Under the pieces are notes generated by a model. It searched no databases, was not told the origin of the DNA, and was given only the letters and a program-made list of their open reading frames with translations. From Sulfurimonas sp. (GTDB lineage Bacteria; Campylobacterota; Campylobacteria; Campylobacterales; Sulfurimonadaceae), in assembly GCA_021157485.1 (NCBI GenBank), contig JAGGWO010000114.1:1-8074 (forward strand): 8,074 bases of DNA. The letters are read 5' to 3'. Numbering within the stretch: the first letter of the stretch is position 1; each line of letters starts with the position of its first letter. Shown piece by piece: positions 1 to 6,194 of the stretch. The position numbers and the translations under genes were made by a program.

Positions 1-394
1 TATCTACATCTTTTAAAAGTTGCATAATTCGTCTGTCCCGTTCTTCTTTAGGTAGGTTTTGAATCATAATAAGTGGATACTCTATATTTTCATATACACT
101 TAAAACGGGAATGAGGTTGAAGCTTTGAAAGATGAAACCGATATTTTCGCCTCTAAAGTTTGCTAAAGCGGTAGTGTCAAGCGTAGTTACATCAACACCA
201 TCAATTATGACTTTTCCATCACTTGGTTTATCAAGACATCCTATAAGATTTAAAACTGTGCTCTTTCCACTTCCGCTAGGTCCAACAATGGCTACAAATT
301 CACCATGTTCTATCTCAAGGTTTAAATCTTTAATAACGGTTAAATCAACTTCACCCATTTTGTAAACTTTAGTTACATGTTCATTTGAAATCAT
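1..394 (-). CDS. ABC transporter ATP-binding protein, LolD/MacB type (3' end outside window)
   Basis: Reading the minus strand from the ATG at 394-392 gives 131 residues in frame to the window edge, so this is the N-terminal part of a nucleotide-binding subunit usually 220-235 residues long. It shows the Walker A motif GPSGSGKST (38-46), followed by NLIGCLDKPSDG, and a Q-loop in IGFIFQSFNLIP (85-96, Gln90). That combination is typical of the LolD/MacB/YknY group, which powers permeases that extract lipoproteins or export peptides and other substrates at the inner membrane. The signature LSGGQ, Walker B and switch histidine lie outside the window, as should any permease partner. The start is supported by GGAG at 405-402, seven bases upstream. 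It is divergent from the TPR gene. The family is clear; the substrate cannot be told from this part. Confidence 0.93.
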   Translation of the reverse strand, partial: MISNEHVTKVYKMGEVDLTVIKDLNLEIEHGEFVAIVGPSGSGKSTVLNLIGCLDKPSDGKVIIDGVDVTTLDTTALANFRGENIGFIFQSFNLIPVLSVYENIEYPLIMIQNLPKEERDRRIMQLLKDVD

Positions 395-431
395 AATCTA
401 GCTCCATATATACAAATAATATAATTGCTCT

Positions 432-446
432 GTTAGACTAACGTTA
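432..446. promoter_or_regulatory. Small palindromes in the divergent intergenic region (operator candidate)
   Basis: GTTAGACTAAC (432-442) is a perfect inverted repeat of two 5-bp arms around one base. It overlaps TAACGTTA (439-446), an 8-bp perfect palindrome. The pair lies between the ABC-gene start and the candidate promoters, where a repressor of the minus-strand gene could bind. Short palindromes occur by chance in AT-rich DNA, so this is only a candidate. Confidence 0.25.
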
Positions 447-454
447 ATTCTACT

Positions 455-460
455 ATTATA
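455..460 (-). promoter_or_regulatory. Candidate -10 for the minus-strand ABC gene
   Basis: The minus strand reads TATAAT at 460-455, about 60 bases upstream of the ABC-gene ATG. There is no convincing -35 hexamer, which is common for sigma-70 promoters in Campylobacterota. The whole stretch is AT-rich, so the call is tentative. Confidence 0.3.
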
Positions 461-474
461 AATATAAAATAAGG

Positions 475-480
475 TATAAT
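475..480 (+). promoter_or_regulatory. Candidate -10 for the TPR/nif3/flgZ/waaA gene cluster
   Basis: GGTATAAT places a perfect TATAAT at 475-480, 37 bases before the ATG at 518, giving a leader of about 30 bases. The -35 region (about 452-457) is only AT-rich. This is the one consensus hexamer in front of the first plus-strand gene and would drive the cluster through waaA, where gene gaps are 3-48 bases. Confidence 0.5.
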
Positions 481-517
481 TTTTCAATTAACAACACTAA
501 GATTTTAAGGATTATTT

Positions 518-1117
518 ATGACAGTTTTTCAGCTACTCATGTTGGGAGCATCAGCTTTTTTTGCATTTAAAATATTTCAGCATATACAAACACTACAGGA
601 TCCACAACCTTCTTCGCAAGATGATAGTGAAAATGCACAAAGAAGTGCAGATGCATTCTCTACATTTGATTCAAGTTCACTTATAGAAAAAGGTGATGAG
701 GCACTTGAAGGTGGTGATTTGCAAAAAGCACTTGCAATTTATAGTGAAGCAAATATTAAAGAGCCAAATTCTGCGGAGACACTCTTTAAAATGGGCTATA
801 CACTGGGACTTCAAGATAGAGATGACGAGGCGTTAGATTACTACAAAGAGGTACTTGAACTCGATAAAAGTAATACTTATACACATCAGGCAATGGCTTC
901 AATTTATAGAAAAAATGGTGAATTTGCTTCAGCTAAACTACACTTAAATGCTTTAGTCGACATAGATGATTCAAACCCGATTACATTTTATAACTATGGA
1001 AATCTACTTGTAGATATGGAGCATCTTGAAGAAGCAAAAAAGATGTATATAAACGCAATAGAGCTAAATCCAGATTTTGTTGAAGCAAAAGAAGAGTTAG
1101 AAAAACTTCAAGCATAA
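518..1117 (+). CDS. Membrane-anchored tetratricopeptide repeat protein
   Basis: This 199-residue protein has a hydrophobic N-terminus (residues 2-20, VFQLLMLGASAFFAFKIF) that looks like a single uncleaved membrane anchor. A polar, Ser/Asp/Gln-rich linker (about 27-55) follows, then four 34-residue TPR units at roughly 54-87, 88-121, 122-155 and 156-189. The last is the most canonical (LVDMEHLEEAKKMYINAIELNPD). TPR arrays bind proteins, so a scaffold or assembly role at the inner membrane is likely; the orientation of the soluble part cannot be settled because the residues flanking the anchor carry few charges. The start has AAGGA at 507-511, six bases upstream. It is first in the plus-strand cluster, 14 bases before the Nif3 gene. 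No specific function is recognised. Confidence 0.9.
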   Translation: MTVFQLLMLGASAFFAFKIFQHIQTLQDPQPSSQDDSENAQRSADAFSTFDSSSLIEKGDEALEGGDLQKALAIYSEANIKEPNSAETLFKMGYTLGLQDRDDEALDYYKEVLELDKSNTYTHQAMASIYRKNGEFASAKLHLNALVDIDDSNPITFYNYGNLLVDMEHLEEAKKMYINAIELNPDFVEAKEELEKLQA

Positions 1118-1131
1118 AGAGGAGATAAAAG

Positions 1132-1854
1132 ATGAAAATATCAGAAATTTACGAATACCTAGATAAACTTTCTCCTTTTGAAATACAAGAACCTTGGGAT
1201 AATTCAGGTCTGTTGATAGGTGATTTCTCACAAGATATTTCTAAAATTGCTTTGAGTATTGATGTTGATGAAGCTCTCATAGACTCTTTGGATGAAAACA
1301 CTCTTCTTATCACACATCATCCTATTATTTTTGGAGGACTGAAGCAGTTAGAGTTTAGTAAATATCCAGCAAATTTAATTCATAAAATGATTAGAAAAAA
1401 TATTTCAAATATTGCGATGCATACAAATTTTGATCAAACACACCTAAATGATTATGTTGCAACTGAGGTACTTGGATACAAAATTTTAAAAAAAGATGGA
1501 TTTGTGGCTTATTTAGAAGTTGATGAAGATTTTGATACATTCGCGACAAAGGTTTCAGCTGCTTTTGGACTGTCACATGCAAGATGTGTAAAGTGCAGTG
1601 ATAGAGTGAAAAAAGTCGCTCTCACCACTGGTTCAGGCTGTTCACTAATGAGAGGTATTGAAGCAGATTGTTTCTTAACAGGTGATGTAAAATATCATGA
1701 TGCGATGGAAGCAAAAAGTATAAATCTTTCATTAATTGACATAGGTCACTATGAAAGTGAGCGCTTTTTTGCACAAATTTTACAAAAACATTTGAAAAAT
1801 TTAGGTTTAGAAGTTATAATTGCATCATCAGAAAACCCATTTACATATATTTAG
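1132..1854 (+). CDS. Nif3-like dinuclear metal center protein (DUF34/YbgI family)
   Basis: This 240-residue protein carries the family's hallmark blocks in order: EPWDNSGLLIG (20-30), THHPIIFGG (61-69), IAMHTNFD (94-101), the glycine-rich TGSGC (166-170), DCFLTGDVKYHDA (179-191) and DIGHYESE (203-210). His62, His63, Asp101, His206 and Glu210 match the residues that hold two metal ions in E. coli YbgI. The length is that of the short, YbgI-like form without the inserted domain. The family was often labelled 'GTP cyclohydrolase I type 2', but I know of no firmly established general reaction; a metal-dependent hydrolase or metal-homeostasis role is usually suggested. AGAGGAG at 1118-1124 supports the ATG. 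I recall a homologue beside the flgZ and waaA homologues in H. pylori (HP0959). Confidence 0.95.
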   Translation: MKISEIYEYLDKLSPFEIQEPWDNSGLLIGDFSQDISKIALSIDVDEALIDSLDENTLLITHHPIIFGGLKQLEFSKYPANLIHKMIRKNISNIAMHTNFDQTHLNDYVATEVLGYKILKKDGFVAYLEVDEDFDTFATKVSAAFGLSHARCVKCSDRVKKVALTTGSGCSLMRGIEADCFLTGDVKYHDAMEAKSINLSLIDIGHYESERFFAQILQKHLKNLGLEVIIASSENPFTYI

Positions 1855-1902
1855 TGTTTTATTTAATAGAAATAGCACTGTGTAAAATCCTAAAGGAGTC
1901 CA

Positions 1903-2616
1903 ATGAACAAGCACCTTAAGCAGTTAATCGACCTTTCAATAGTAGATAAAGAAATCGACGCATTTGAACCACAAATCGAAGAAGCAAACTACAATTATGA
2001 AGCAGCTCTTGCAAAAACGCAGAGTATTGAGACAGATATTGAGAATTTAAGTAACGAAATTAAAGAAGAAGAGCTAAAAAAAGCAAAAAATGAACTTCAT
2101 CTTGCAGAACTTTCACAAAAATTAGAAGATAACTCTAAAAAAAGTGGTGAAATTAAAACTGAACGTGAAATGAAATCTCTTCAACTTGAAGAAGAGATAG
2201 CAAAAGAGCAAGTAACTTTTGCAAATGAAGAGATTGAGAGACTTGAAAAAGTTATTGACTCTAAAAAAGAGCAAATTGATGCTGCAAAAACTTCACTTGA
2301 GGAGTTGGCTTCAAACTTAGTGAGTGTAAAAGCTGATGTTGATGCTAAGTTAGAAACAATTAACAAAGAACGTCAAGCGGTATTTGTTGCAAAAGAGAAA
2401 CTTCTTGGGACTGTAAACCAAAAAGGTTTAGCTTTTTATCAAAAGATTCGTCGCTGGGCTAAAAATACAACTGTTGTACCTGTAGAAGAGCAAGCTTGTA
2501 TGGGTTGTCACATGTTAATTAGTGATAAAATTTATGCTGATGTTATTAAAGCTGAAGATATTACAACATGTCCACACTGTGGTCGTATCCTTTATATGAA
2601 AGCTGACGAAGAGTAG
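1903..2616 (+). CDS. flgZ: Coiled-coil C4 zinc-ribbon protein, HP0958/FlgZ type
   Basis: This 237-residue protein has a long Glu/Lys/Ala-rich coiled coil (about 15-165), then a C-terminal zinc ribbon with CMGC (199-202) and CPHC (223-226), i.e. four cysteines for one Zn2+. The family segment EIKTEREMKSLQLEE (83-97) sits mid-coil. In H. pylori the homologue HP0958 is reported to stabilise sigma-54 (RpoN) and to bind flaA mRNA, linking it to flagellar control; chlamydial CT398/CdsZ shares the fold. The same role here is inferred from family and gene order, since no flagellar gene is in view. AAAGGAG at 1892-1898 gives a strong ribosome site, four bases from the ATG. Its TAG stop is one codon before, and in frame with, the waaA TTG start. 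Confidence 0.9.
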   Translation: MNKHLKQLIDLSIVDKEIDAFEPQIEEANYNYEAALAKTQSIETDIENLSNEIKEEELKKAKNELHLAELSQKLEDNSKKSGEIKTEREMKSLQLEEEIAKEQVTFANEEIERLEKVIDSKKEQIDAAKTSLEELASNLVSVKADVDAKLETINKERQAVFVAKEKLLGTVNQKGLAFYQKIRRWAKNTTVVPVEEQACMGCHMLISDKIYADVIKAEDITTCPHCGRILYMKADEE

Positions 2617-2619
2617 GCC

Positions 2620-3789
2620 TTGTCGCCATTCACGCTTTTCTATTATATTTTAAGTGTTGTGCTATATGTTTTAGCACTGCCACTTTTAATATCTCTCTCT
2701 TTTAAATCGAAGTACAGACAATCAATCCCCTCACGTTTCTTCCTTTTCAATAATCCAAGATTTGAAAAAGATAAGGGAGTATGGTTTCATATTTGTTCAC
2801 TCGGTGAAGCGAGAGCTCTGAAGCCAATTATAGAGCTTTTAAAAGATAAAGAGATAAAGATAACTACTGTAACACATACTGGACAAGCTGAAGCTAAAAA
2901 GTATGATGCAGAGGTAAGATACTTACCGTATGAGATGTTTTTACCGTTTTGGATGAAAAAGCAGAAGATACTTGTTGTTTTAGAAGCTGAGTTTTGGTAC
3001 ATGCTTTTTACAGTTGCTGCAAGTCGTGGAACAAAGGTAGTCTTATTAAACGCAAGAATCTCTGAAAAAAGTGCTAAAAAGTATTTACAGCTTTCGTGGT
3101 TTTATCAGAGAATGCTAGAGAATGTTGAGATGATATATGCACAGAGTGAAGCTGATAAAAATCGTTTCTTAGCTTTAGGTGCAAAAAATATTGAAGTGAT
3201 TGGTAATATTAAACTTGCTGGCGAGATTAAACATACAAAAGAGTATGAAAAACCAGAGTGTGAAGTCATTGTGGCTGGTAGTACACATCCAGGTGAAGAA
3301 GAGTCTGTTTTAAAATCTTTTATAGAGTATAAAAAACAGATGAGTGATGCAAAACTTATAATAGTTCCAAGACATCCAGAGCGATTTAGAGACGTTTGGC
3401 AACTGATGAGTGATTATGCAGATAAAAACTCACTGAGTATCTCAAGATTTACAGAGAATGCAGATTTTGAGACGGATTTAGTTTTAATTGATGCAATGGG
3501 CGAGTTGAATAACATCTATGCAATAAGCGACATTGCAATTTTAGGTGGTGCATTTAGAGATGATGTAGGTGGACATAATCCATTAGAACCAGCTCATTTT
3601 GGATGTAAAATAATTACAGGAAAGCACTTTTTTCATCAAAAGGAGCTTTTCAAATATGTACATCATGTTCAATACGTTGAAGTCGATGAGATACATAAAG
3701 CACTGATGGCAAGTAGAGACTTGCCACCATCAATGGTTGAAGAGACTATAAATTTAGAACCAATTGTAAATAAGATACTAGAAAATTAA
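2620..3789 (+). CDS. waaA: 3-deoxy-D-manno-octulosonic acid (Kdo) transferase
   Basis: WaaA (KdtA) transfers Kdo from CMP-Kdo to lipid IVA at the cytoplasmic face of the inner membrane, joining lipid A to the LPS core. The 389 residues begin with a membrane segment (about 3-27). Family motifs follow: WFHICSLGEARAL (55-67, with Glu63 at the expected catalytic base), NARISEKSAKKY (144-155), GNIKLA (195-200), AGSTHPGEEE (219-228), VPRHPERF (249-256), DAMGEL (291-296) and VGGHNPLEPA (316-325). Full length is slightly shorter than the E. coli enzyme. The start is TTG at 2620: no ATG lies near, and starting later would remove the anchor. It lies three bases after the upstream stop with no clear ribosome site beyond GAAGAG, which suggests termination-reinitiation coupling. 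Confidence 0.95.
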   Translation: MSPFTLFYYILSVVLYVLALPLLISLSFKSKYRQSIPSRFFLFNNPRFEKDKGVWFHICSLGEARALKPIIELLKDKEIKITTVTHTGQAEAKKYDAEVRYLPYEMFLPFWMKKQKILVVLEAEFWYMLFTVAASRGTKVVLLNARISEKSAKKYLQLSWFYQRMLENVEMIYAQSEADKNRFLALGAKNIEVIGNIKLAGEIKHTKEYEKPECEVIVAGSTHPGEEESVLKSFIEYKKQMSDAKLIIVPRHPERFRDVWQLMSDYADKNSLSISRFTENADFETDLVLIDAMGELNNIYAISDIAILGGAFRDDVGGHNPLEPAHFGCKIITGKHFFHQKELFKYVHHVQYVEVDEIHKALMASRDLPPSMVEETINLEPIVNKILEN

Positions 3790-3798
3790 AATTTAAAA

Positions 3799-3843
3799 AG
3801 GATTCCTCTCGCCGATAGGCGTAGCTTTAGCGAGAGGAATTTT
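3799..3843 (+). terminator. Long stem-loop after waaA (terminator or palindromic repeat)
   Basis: ATTCCTCTCGC (3802-3812) pairs perfectly with GCGAGAGGAAT (3830-3840), an 11-bp stem that can gain outer A-U and G-U pairs. The loop is 17 bases and can hold a nested GCC-GATA-GGC hairpin. Only TTTT follows, a weak U-tract, so termination would be partial. The GC-rich nested palindrome inside AT-rich DNA also looks like a dispersed intergenic repeat. Confidence 0.5.
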
Positions 3844-3844
3844 G

Positions 3845-3862
3845 CAAGGAATTACTTCCTTG
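3845..3862 (+). repeat. Second tandem stem-loop directly before the rluA-type gene
   Basis: CAAGGAA (3845-3851) and TTCCTTG (3856-3862) form a 7-bp stem with loop TTAC. It ends two bases before the AAAAGGAG ribosome site of the next gene, so it could affect translation or mRNA ends. With the preceding stem-loop it makes a two-hairpin block filling most of the 87-base gap. Confidence 0.5.
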
Positions 3863-3876
3863 TAAAAGGAGAAATA

Positions 3877-4608
3877 ATGTTAGAAAAAGCATATAAAATA
3901 TTAGCAACTCAAGAGGGTATATCAAACTCTGCTGCTAAATCTATGATAGATAGAGGTTTAGTGTACGTTGGAAATAAAAAAGTAATGATAGCTCGTGGAG
4001 AGATTGATTCAAAGACAACCTTTAGAGTTATAAAAATAGAAAGAGCAAAACCTATCTTTGAAAATGACGATATTTTGGTTGTAGATAAGCCAGCATATGT
4101 AAATTCAGATGAGATAGAGAGAATGTATAAACCAGCAGTTTTGCTTCATAGACTTGATCGTGAAACAAGCGGCGTATTAATGCTTGTTAAAAATGAAGAG
4201 TTCCGTCAAAAAGCAATAAAAGAATTTAAAAAAGATAATGTTTACAAAGAGTATATTGCATGGGTAGAAGGAATTATCTCGGAGCCTATAGAAGTTGATA
4301 AAGCAATTTTAACTCAAAAGAAAAATAACAAAGCATACTCAAACGTTTCAGGAAAAGGAAAACCGGCAAGAACAGAGTTTTTTCCTGATATCGTAAGTGC
4401 AAATAAAACTAAAGTAAAGTGTATTATCCATCATGGACGTACTCACCAGATTCGTACACACTTGCGTTATATTGACCATCCAATTGTTGGAGATGAGCAG
4501 TATGGCGGTCGTCGAGCAAAACGTGTAATGCTTCATGCATATAAAGTGAGACTATTAGGTATGGAGTTTAATGCTCCTGAACCTAAGATGTTTAAAGACT
4601 TTCAATAA
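3877..4608 (+). CDS. RluA-family rRNA/tRNA pseudouridine synthase
   Basis: This enzyme isomerises uridine to pseudouridine in structured RNA. The 243 residues start with an S4-like RNA-binding domain (about 5-50, AAKSMIDRGLVYVGNKKV), then the catalytic domain: DDILVVDKPA (64-73), the signature HRLDRETSGVLMLVKN (91-106) with catalytic Asp94, YKEYIAWVEG (123-132), GRTHQIRTHL (187-196), HPIVGDEQYGG (201-211) and VMLHAYKV (217-224). An oddity is the very short stretch (17 residues) between KPA and HRLD, where RluA/C/D enzymes usually have several tens of residues. The target site (23S rRNA or tRNA) cannot be assigned. AAAGGAG at 3865-3871 supports the start. I recall homologues at the same place in C. 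jejuni (Cj0708) and H. pylori (HP0956). Confidence 0.93.
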   Translation: MLEKAYKILATQEGISNSAAKSMIDRGLVYVGNKKVMIARGEIDSKTTFRVIKIERAKPIFENDDILVVDKPAYVNSDEIERMYKPAVLLHRLDRETSGVLMLVKNEEFRQKAIKEFKKDNVYKEYIAWVEGIISEPIEVDKAILTQKKNNKAYSNVSGKGKPARTEFFPDIVSANKTKVKCIIHHGRTHQIRTHLRYIDHPIVGDEQYGGRRAKRVMLHAYKVRLLGMEFNAPEPKMFKDFQ

Positions 4609-4667
4609 TTAAAAAGCAGTGTTGCGATACAATTCACAACTTTTAATAAATAATTTAAGGGACTATA

Positions 4668-6014
4668 ATGTTTGATACTTTAACAGATTCGTTTACAAGT
4701 GCGATTAAAAAGATTCGTTTTCATGATGATGAGAAGGCACTAACTAAAGCACTTAATGAGCTTAAGAAAAACCTTTTAAAAGCAGATGTGAATCATAAAG
4801 TTGTTAAAGAGTTAATAGCAAAAGTTCAGATTGACACCAAAGCAAAGGGGATTGGTAAAGATCAGTTCCTTGATGCGATGAGAAAAGCTTTATATGAATT
4901 GCTTGAGATTGGTGGTAACAAAGGCTTTACTTTTGCACCAAATCCTCCAACTGTAATTTTAATGACAGGACTTCAAGGTTCTGGTAAAACAACTACAACC
5001 GGAAAACTTGCAAATTATCTTAAAAATAAGCAGAAAAAAGTTTTAATTGTTGCAGCCGATTTACAGCGTTTAGCAGCAGTTGAGCAACTTCGTCAAATTA
5101 CTGCACAGATAGAAGTAGAATTGTATGAGGATGAAAGTACAAAAAGTCCTGTTGAAGTTGTAAAAGCAGCACTTGCATATGCTAATGATAAGATTTATGA
5201 TGTTGTTTTAATAGATACAGCTGGTCGTTTAGCTATAGATGATGAGCTTATGAGTGAGCTTGAAGATGTGAAAAAAGCTGCAACACCTGATGAGATATTT
5301 TATGTAGCTGATTCACTTACTGGTCAGGATGCTATAAGAACTGCTTCTTCCTTTAAAGAAAAAATTGGTATTGATGGTGTTATTCTTTCAAAATATGATG
5401 GTGACTCTAAAGGTGGTGTAGCCCTTGGACTATCAAGCCAAGTTCAAGTTCCATTGCGTTTTATCGGTAGTGGTGAGAAGATGGAAGACTTAGAAGTTTT
5501 CATTCCTGAGCGTATTGTTAATCGTCTTATGGGCTATGGAGATATTGAAGGTCTTGCAGAAAAAACAGCAGGTGCTATAGATGAAAAGCAGGCCAAGAAG
5601 CTTACAAAGAAAATTCAAAAAGGTAAGTTTAATTACAATGACTTTTTAGAACAGATGGAGTCTATGAAAAAGATGGGTTCTATGAGCTCTATTATGGGTA
5701 TGATTCCGGGAATGGGAAACATGTCAAAAGCTGTAAAAGATTTTGATTTTGAAAACTCGGGTGAGCTTAAAAATATAAAAGCAATGGTTGGCTCAATGAC
5801 TCTAAAAGAGAGAGAAAATCCAGACCTTTTAAACAACTCACGTAAGCAAAGAATTGCTGTGGGTTGTGGTCTTACTAATGTTGAGATTAATCGTATGATA
5901 AAACAGTTTAAAAACGCAGGTAAAATGGCTAAGAAGTTCTCAGGACCTAAAGGGATGAAAGATCTTCAAGCGATGATGGGGCAAATGGGCGGACCAGGCG
6001 CAATTCCTAGATAA
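4668..6014 (+). CDS. ffh: Signal recognition particle GTPase Ffh (SRP54)
   Basis: Ffh binds 4.5S RNA and signal sequences emerging from the ribosome and, with FtsY, delivers inner-membrane proteins to SecYEG. The 448 residues show the N domain (1-85), the NG GTPase with P-loop GLQGSGKTT (101-109), DLQRLAAVEQL (131-141), DTAGR (183-187), SKYDGDSKGG (241-250, in place of the usual TKxDGDARGG, with Lys242 and Asp244 kept) and GSGEKMEDLEVF (267-278). A methionine-rich M domain follows from about 298, with SMKKMGSMSSIMGMIPGMGNM (332-352) as finger loop and SRKQRIAVGCG (391-401) for RNA binding. Length is normal. TAAGGGA at 4656-4662 supports the ATG. The 4.5S RNA gene is not in this window. The order ffh-rpsP matches Campylobacter as I recall it. 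Confidence 0.98.
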   Translation: MFDTLTDSFTSAIKKIRFHDDEKALTKALNELKKNLLKADVNHKVVKELIAKVQIDTKAKGIGKDQFLDAMRKALYELLEIGGNKGFTFAPNPPTVILMTGLQGSGKTTTTGKLANYLKNKQKKVLIVAADLQRLAAVEQLRQITAQIEVELYEDESTKSPVEVVKAALAYANDKIYDVVLIDTAGRLAIDDELMSELEDVKKAATPDEIFYVADSLTGQDAIRTASSFKEKIGIDGVILSKYDGDSKGGVALGLSSQVQVPLRFIGSGEKMEDLEVFIPERIVNRLMGYGDIEGLAEKTAGAIDEKQAKKLTKKIQKGKFNYNDFLEQMESMKKMGSMSSIMGMIPGMGNMSKAVKDFDFENSGELKNIKAMVGSMTLKERENPDLLNNSRKQRIAVGCGLTNVEINRMIKQFKNAGKMAKKFSGPKGMKDLQAMMGQMGGPGAIPR

Positions 6015-6024
6015 AATTAAAATA

Positions 6025-6124
6025 GCAACGTACTTACTGCGTTGTACCCCAAGGGCACTTCTTCCCTTTGGTCAGGGCGCAAGTTCGTCACGTACAATAG
6101 TACGCTTCCTCACTATGCGCCTTG
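6025..6124. repeat. GC-richer nested palindromic element, ERIC/IRU-like
   Basis: This opens the 331-base gene-free gap 6015-6345 and stands out as GC-richer than its surroundings. It contains three inverted repeats in series. CAACG/CGTTG (6026-6030/6040-6044) and CCAAGGG/CCCTTTGG (6049-6055/6064-6071, one bulge) come first. The largest is CAGGGCGCAAGT against ACTATGCGCCTTG (6073-6084/6112-6124, one bulge and one G-U), which encloses CGTAC-AATA-GTACG (6091-6104). The centre GTCACGTACAATAGTACG followed by CTTCCTC has the layout I remember for the core of enterobacterial ERIC repeats (GTCAC-TTAC-spacer-GTAA-GCTCCT). No coding function is seen. The repeat identity rests on memory and needs a genome-wide comparison. 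Confidence 0.55.
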
Positions 6125-6132
6125 TAATTACA
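6123..6132. promoter_or_regulatory. TGTAATTACA palindrome upstream of the rpsP promoter
   Basis: A perfect 10-bp palindrome lies about 28 bases upstream of the -35 of the strong rpsP promoter, at the right edge of the repeat-like element. The position would suit a regulator site. It is AT-rich and short enough to be chance. Confidence 0.2.
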
Positions 6133-6159
6133 TTACTCTTTTAATTTTATCGCTTGTTA

Positions 6160-6188
6160 TTTACTTTTTTGAAAATTTTTGCTATAAT
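6160..6188 (+). promoter_or_regulatory. Strong sigma-70 promoter of the rpsP operon (P1)
   Basis: An extended -10, TGCTATAAT, ends at 6188 (TATAAT 6183-6188) and is preceded by GAAAATTTTT. A -35-like TTTACT lies at 6160-6165 with a 17-base spacer. The TTTTTGCTATAAT string is the classic form of vegetative promoters in Campylobacter and Helicobacter. Transcription should begin near 6195, giving a leader of about 150 bases before rpsP. Confidence 0.85.
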
Positions 6189-6194
6189 TCCGCC

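Noticed and set aside
132..365. 77-codon plus-strand open frame
   Set aside because: It is antisense to the ABC ATPase, whose Walker A and Q-loop motifs are unmistakable on the minus strand.
1879..1888. TGTAAAAT as a promoter -10 before flgZ
   Set aside because: A start from it would fall inside the ribosome site at 1892-1898, leaving no usable leader, and there is no -35.
2617..2660. Frameshift or sequencing error splitting a zinc-ribbon-WaaA fusion
   Set aside because: Both proteins are complete at the junction: the zinc ribbon ends normally after CPHCGRILY and WaaA starts with its usual membrane segment. They are separate genes in the family.
4609..4646. Possible terminator between the rluA-type gene and ffh
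   Set aside because: TTAAAA/TTTTAA and GTTG/CAAC can pair, but only with a large bulge and a 12-base loop, and no T-run follows. Too weak to call.
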